A DNA stretch of 9,347 nucleotides, taken from an uncultured Bacilli bacterium (GTDB taxonomy: Bacteria > Bacillota_I > Bacilli_A > RF39 > UBA660). This document shows, in pieces, positions 6,800-9,347 of the stretch. The DNA lies in NCBI GenBank assembly GCA_934163035.1, contig CAKPJX010000029.1:1-9347 (forward strand), in the 5' to 3' direction. The translations under genes and the position numbers were made by a program. The notes below the pieces were generated by a model. The model made no database searches, had not been told where the DNA came from, and saw only the letters and a program-made list of their open reading frames with translations. Position 1 is the first letter of the stretch. Every line of letters begins with the position of its first letter.

Positions 6800-7081
6800 T
6801 TATTTTTCTTTATTAGCAAGTTTGATAACCGATTTAGTATATTTCATAAGTTCTTTTTTATTCTTAAATCCACAAGTCATTGCGAAGTAATCCATATAGT
6901 TAGTATCTTTATAATTTGTTACATTAACAATTCTATCAATATAAAGAGCTTTACCATTTTTGATCTTGCCAACTTTTACATTGCTCGTAGTTATTAGTAT
7001 TATTACTAACAATATAACTAGAAGAGCACATGAAATAATGATAATTTGTTTCTTCTTAATTTTTAATTTTCGTTTCTTCAT
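6800..7081 (-). CDS. Small single-span membrane protein, unknown function
   Basis: This 93-residue protein starts at ATG 7079-7081, with AAAGGA about nine nt upstream. The N-terminus is strongly basic (MKKRKLKIKKK), followed by one hydrophobic segment at about 12-32, then a hydrophilic tail with a cysteine in YFAMTCGFKNKKELMKY. The positive-inside rule predicts the N-terminus in the cytoplasm and the tail outside; no signal-peptidase site is obvious, so it is probably a signal-anchored protein. I recognise no family. The gene begins only 20 nt past the terminator of the NPKTG gene, leaving no room for a promoter between them, so its transcript probably comes from terminator read-through. Confidence 0.65.
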   Translation of the reverse strand: MKKRKLKIKKKQIIIISCALLVILLVIILITTSNVKVGKIKNGKALYIDRIVNVTNYKDTNYMDYFAMTCGFKNKKELMKYTKSVIKLANKEK

Positions 7082-7101
7082 ATTATCATCCTTTCTTTGT
7101 T

Positions 7102-7130
7102 AAAAAAGGAGTTAGAGAAAACTCTAACTC
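7102..7130 (-). terminator. Rho-independent terminator after the NPKTG surface protein
   Basis: A perfect 9-bp stem (GAGTTAGAG at 7122-7130 read on the minus strand, CTCTAACTC at 7109-7117) with a four-nt loop is followed on the minus strand by C and six T. It begins six nt after the stop codon of the 474-residue gene. Confidence 0.8.
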
Positions 7131-7135
7131 ACATT

Positions 7136-8560
7136 TTAATTTGTTTGTTTTCTTCTATAAGCAAATACTCCAGCACCTGCTAATCCAATAATTGATAAAA
7201 TACCTGTTGCTAAATGCATCATAACATTATCACCAGTTTTAGGATTTTCTACATTTGTACCTGATGATTTTTCCGTTGCTACTATTCCATACTCGCTTAA
7301 ATGTGATGTTTCAAAAACTATATATCCATCTTCTATTGTTGCTGGTATAGTTTCTTTTATTTCATCATTTAAAATATAAACGACTTCATATTTTTTGTAT
7401 CCTTTTAAATCCTCTGGTAAAGCAATTTTTATTTTCATTTTAGTATTATCAATCTTAACTACTTGACCATTTTCTAATACATTTATATCTGCTAAGTATT
7501 TAATATTTTTGTCAGATAAATTCTTACTTACTTCAACTTTTTTAATATCCAAAGTATAGTTTTTACTTACTTCTTTTTCAAAAGTAATACTACCATTTAT
7601 TGCACCAGTGCTTTTGATTTCTTTTACAGTATCTTGAGTAGGTTGTTCAGTTGATGTAGGTGTCATTGTCAAAACTCCATAAAACCATGCAACAACATTA
7701 TTACTCTCACTAATACTAACTGAATCAGGATTCATAGTTATAGTTTTTCCATTTATACTTATTTTTGTTTTATCTTTATCAAAATAATAACCATTTTTAA
7801 CAGCTTCATCTGTTAATTTTACATATATATTATAACTATATTTTGTGTTTTCTTTAAATGATGTAAGAAGTGTATCACCCCAATCTTTATAACGGTTATT
7901 CCAATACTCTGATGATGTTATTATTTCATCAGCACCTGCCCAACCCTCATTGTCAATTTCATATAATGCATTGTCAGCAACTTTGCCAGTAAATTTTGGT
8001 ACATCTCCAACATTAAATTTAGTCGTTACACCATTTATCTCTACAAGTTCAACTACTTTCTTTGATATAGGTTTAATTGTTTTTATCGCCGTAACATAAA
8101 CTCCACTGCTATTTTTTATTACATTTTCTTTTTTTACAGTTTCATCATTAATTTTAACTGTGCAACCATCTTTGAAAGAATATCCATCTTTTGCCTTTAA
8201 AGAAATACTATACATATATGTTTTCCCCTCTTCAAAGGTAGTTATTTTTTTATCTTGTGAAAGAGCATTATTTTTGTTTTCATCAGAATACCAAAACTTA
8301 ACTGGATTGGACTCTCCATTTTCATTAGTCTCCATCTCTTCCCAATATTCATATTCTATTTCGTAGTTGTCATAATTACCTGCTTCATCATAAGTTATAT
8401 GAGCAGATGCTTTTGGGGTATCCCCTGCTACATAATCAAAATTGACACTACCTATATTTGCTTCGCCAATTTCTGTTGCTGCAAATGTAGTTATTGGTGC
8501 GATGCACATAGTAAATAAGAACATTAATACAGCAGTAATTAGTATTTTACTTTTCTTCAT
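7136..8560 (-). CDS. Cell-wall-anchored surface protein with tandem beta domains and NPKTG sorting signal
   Basis: This 474-residue protein is complete. It starts at ATG 8558-8560 with a strong AGGAGG seven nt upstream. Residues 1-28 are a signal peptide (cut near TFA-ATE). Two homologous domains follow, about 31-164 and 168-302. Each has a GDxPK motif (46-50, 185-189), a Trp-rich middle, and a block of the type FxExxTKYxYxIxxK...GYxF followed by V/IxIN. A Thr/Pro/Gln linker (about 300-310) leads to a stalk-like domain at about 318-428 ending in SHLSEYGIVA. The tail is a full sorting signal: NPKTG (439-443), a hydrophobic span and RRKQTN. A sortase should cut after Thr and join the protein to peptidoglycan. 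NPxTG differs from the LPxTG of housekeeping SrtA; (S/N)PxTG-type motifs are known for clostridial class B sortases. No sortase is in the window. The ligand is unknown. Confidence 0.85.
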   Translation of the reverse strand: MKKSKILITAVLMFLFTMCIAPITTFAATEIGEANIGSVNFDYVAGDTPKASAHITYDEAGNYDNYEIEYEYWEEMETNENGESNPVKFWYSDENKNNALSQDKKITTFEEGKTYMYSISLKAKDGYSFKDGCTVKINDETVKKENVIKNSSGVYVTAIKTIKPISKKVVELVEINGVTTKFNVGDVPKFTGKVADNALYEIDNEGWAGADEIITSSEYWNNRYKDWGDTLLTSFKENTKYSYNIYVKLTDEAVKNGYYFDKDKTKISINGKTITMNPDSVSISESNNVVAWFYGVLTMTPTSTEQPTQDTVKEIKSTGAINGSITFEKEVSKNYTLDIKKVEVSKNLSDKNIKYLADINVLENGQVVKIDNTKMKIKIALPEDLKGYKKYEVVYILNDEIKETIPATIEDGYIVFETSHLSEYGIVATEKSSGTNVENPKTGDNVMMHLATGILSIIGLAGAGVFAYRRKQTN

Positions 8561-8567
8561 AATTTGT

Positions 8568-8573
8568 CCTCCT
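8568..8573 (-). promoter_or_regulatory. AGGAGG ribosome-binding site overlapping the upstream stop codon
   Basis: On the minus strand the TAG stop of the NPQTG gene (8572-8574) runs directly into AGGAGG, giving TAGGAGG. Ribosomes ending the first protein are thus placed at the start of the second, which supports co-transcription and coupled translation of the two wall-anchored proteins. Confidence 0.7.
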
Positions 8574-9347
8574 AATTTTCTCTTTTCCTTTTATTATTAA
8601 TCACTACAGTAGTAGCAATACCTAACACTGATATAATAGATAACATTATATATATGCCAATATTATCGCCAGTCTGTGGATTAGTAATGTTTTCTGTCTT
8701 TTCTGTATTTACTTGTTTTTCTTTAACTTCAAATTTAGTAGTTGCTGATCCATTATCACTAAATTCAACTTTGATTGTATGTTCACCAACTGATAGTGTA
8801 TCAACATATTCTTTATTTAAAGTAATAACAGTACTACCAGATTCTGCTTTATAATTTTTAGCATCAACTAATATTCCATCAATATATAGTTTGCCATCAA
8901 ATAAACTAAAGTCAGCATCTATTCTAAATATTGTGTTTTTTGATTCATCAATAGTATATATTTGATTTGCTCCTTCAGTAAACTTATATTCTTTAGGACT
9001 AACTTCTTCCTTTACATATTGGAATGTGAATTCATATTTACATCTTGTATAATAATCAGTTCTTGTTTCATTTATAATGCCACTATCAGTGCCATCATAA
9101 TTCAATGCAGAACCTGTATATTTAGTATGAAATCCTTTAAAATTTTCGCTTTTTTTAGTTCCTACATTTACTGCAGTTAATATTGCTTTATTTTCTGATT
9201 TATTTCCAACTATCTTGATAACGGCTTTGCTTTCATTATCTGTTAATAATAGACCATTATAATCTCTCCTATAATATAGTGTTTTATCTAAATCTGCAAA
9301 TGATTTTAATCCTTCTGTTAACTCATCAGTTTTTGAAAAATCTATTA
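8572..9347 (-). CDS. Cell-wall-anchored surface protein with NPQTG sorting signal, 5' end outside window
   Basis: The frame is open from the window edge (first full codon at 9345) for 257 codons to TAG at 8572-8574, so the signal peptide and N-terminal domains lie outside. The visible part starts with a beta-rich, Lys/Asn-rich region. It then has a module resembling the CBM_X2/Ig-like beta-sandwich of Firmicutes surface enzymes: KLYIDGILVDAKNYKAESGS, then TVITLNKEYVDTLSVGEHTI. A short Thr/Glu linker follows, then NPQTG (8668-8682), a hydrophobic span and a basic NKRKREN tail: a complete wall-sorting signal. It is the first visible gene of a coupled pair with the NPKTG protein. Whether the missing N-terminus is an enzyme or an adhesin cannot be seen. 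Confidence 0.82.
   Translation of the reverse strand, partial: IDFSKTDELTEGLKSFADLDKTLYYRRDYNGLLLTDNESKAVIKIVGNKSENKAILTAVNVGTKKSENFKGFHTKYTGSALNYDGTDSGIINETRTDYYTRCKYEFTFQYVKEEVSPKEYKFTEGANQIYTIDESKNTIFRIDADFSLFDGKLYIDGILVDAKNYKAESGSTVITLNKEYVDTLSVGEHTIKVEFSDNGSATTKFEVKEKQVNTEKTENITNPQTGDNIGIYIMLSIISVLGIATTVVINNKRKREN

Noticed and set aside
8572..9105. A separate 177-codon gene starting at TTG 9103-9105
   Set aside because: The same frame stays open to the window edge with protein-like sequence, and no ribosome-binding site precedes the TTG. It is an internal leucine codon of a longer gene.

Overview
The window is AT-rich DNA in which every convincing gene lies on the minus strand, so transcription runs from high to low coordinates. 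Shine-Dalgarno sequences of the AGGAGG/GGTGA type, GTG starts, TGG tryptophan codons and TGA used as a stop fit a low-GC Bacillota. NPxTG sortase signals, collagen-like proteins and CnaB/pilin folds are common in gut-associated Clostridia and related Bacilli. No gene here fixes the species.

Layout in transcription order. (1) 9347-7136 holds two cell-wall-anchored surface proteins. The upstream one is cut by the window edge and ends in NPQTG. The downstream one is complete, with a signal peptide, and ends in NPKTG. The stop codon of the first lies inside the ribosome-binding site of the second. A clear terminator (7102-7130) follows. (2) 7081-6800 is a 93-residue single-span membrane protein of unknown function, followed by a weak terminator. 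(3) 6649-2862 is a compact four-gene cluster: a 620-residue beta-helix 'adhesive' protein with Ig-like and WxL-like C-terminal parts, a 116-residue orphan, a 182-residue CnaB-like protein, and a 309-residue collagen-like protein with a BclA-type C-terminal domain. All four look like surface proteins, yet none has a signal peptide, and an in-frame stop just upstream of each start rules out a missed one. (4) 2861-1990 is a gene-free, apparently decayed stretch ending in the intact 3' end of a lost gene and its terminator. (5) 1940-1383 is DNA-3-methyladenine glycosylase I (tag), an ordinary repair gene. (6) 1293-1 is the N-terminal part of a secreted pilin-like protein that runs off the window.

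The window is therefore a surface-protein island with two export logics side by side: Sec plus sortase for the outer genes, and no visible secretion signal for the central four. The most interesting reading (inference) is that the central cluster builds a spore-surface or exosporium-like layer, assembled from the mother-cell cytoplasm as BclA-type collagens are, or uses an unrecognised export route. Weak CATAnnnTA boxes, resembling the -10 element of sporulation factor SigK, lie 18 and 19 nt before two of its genes, but no matching -35 element is visible.
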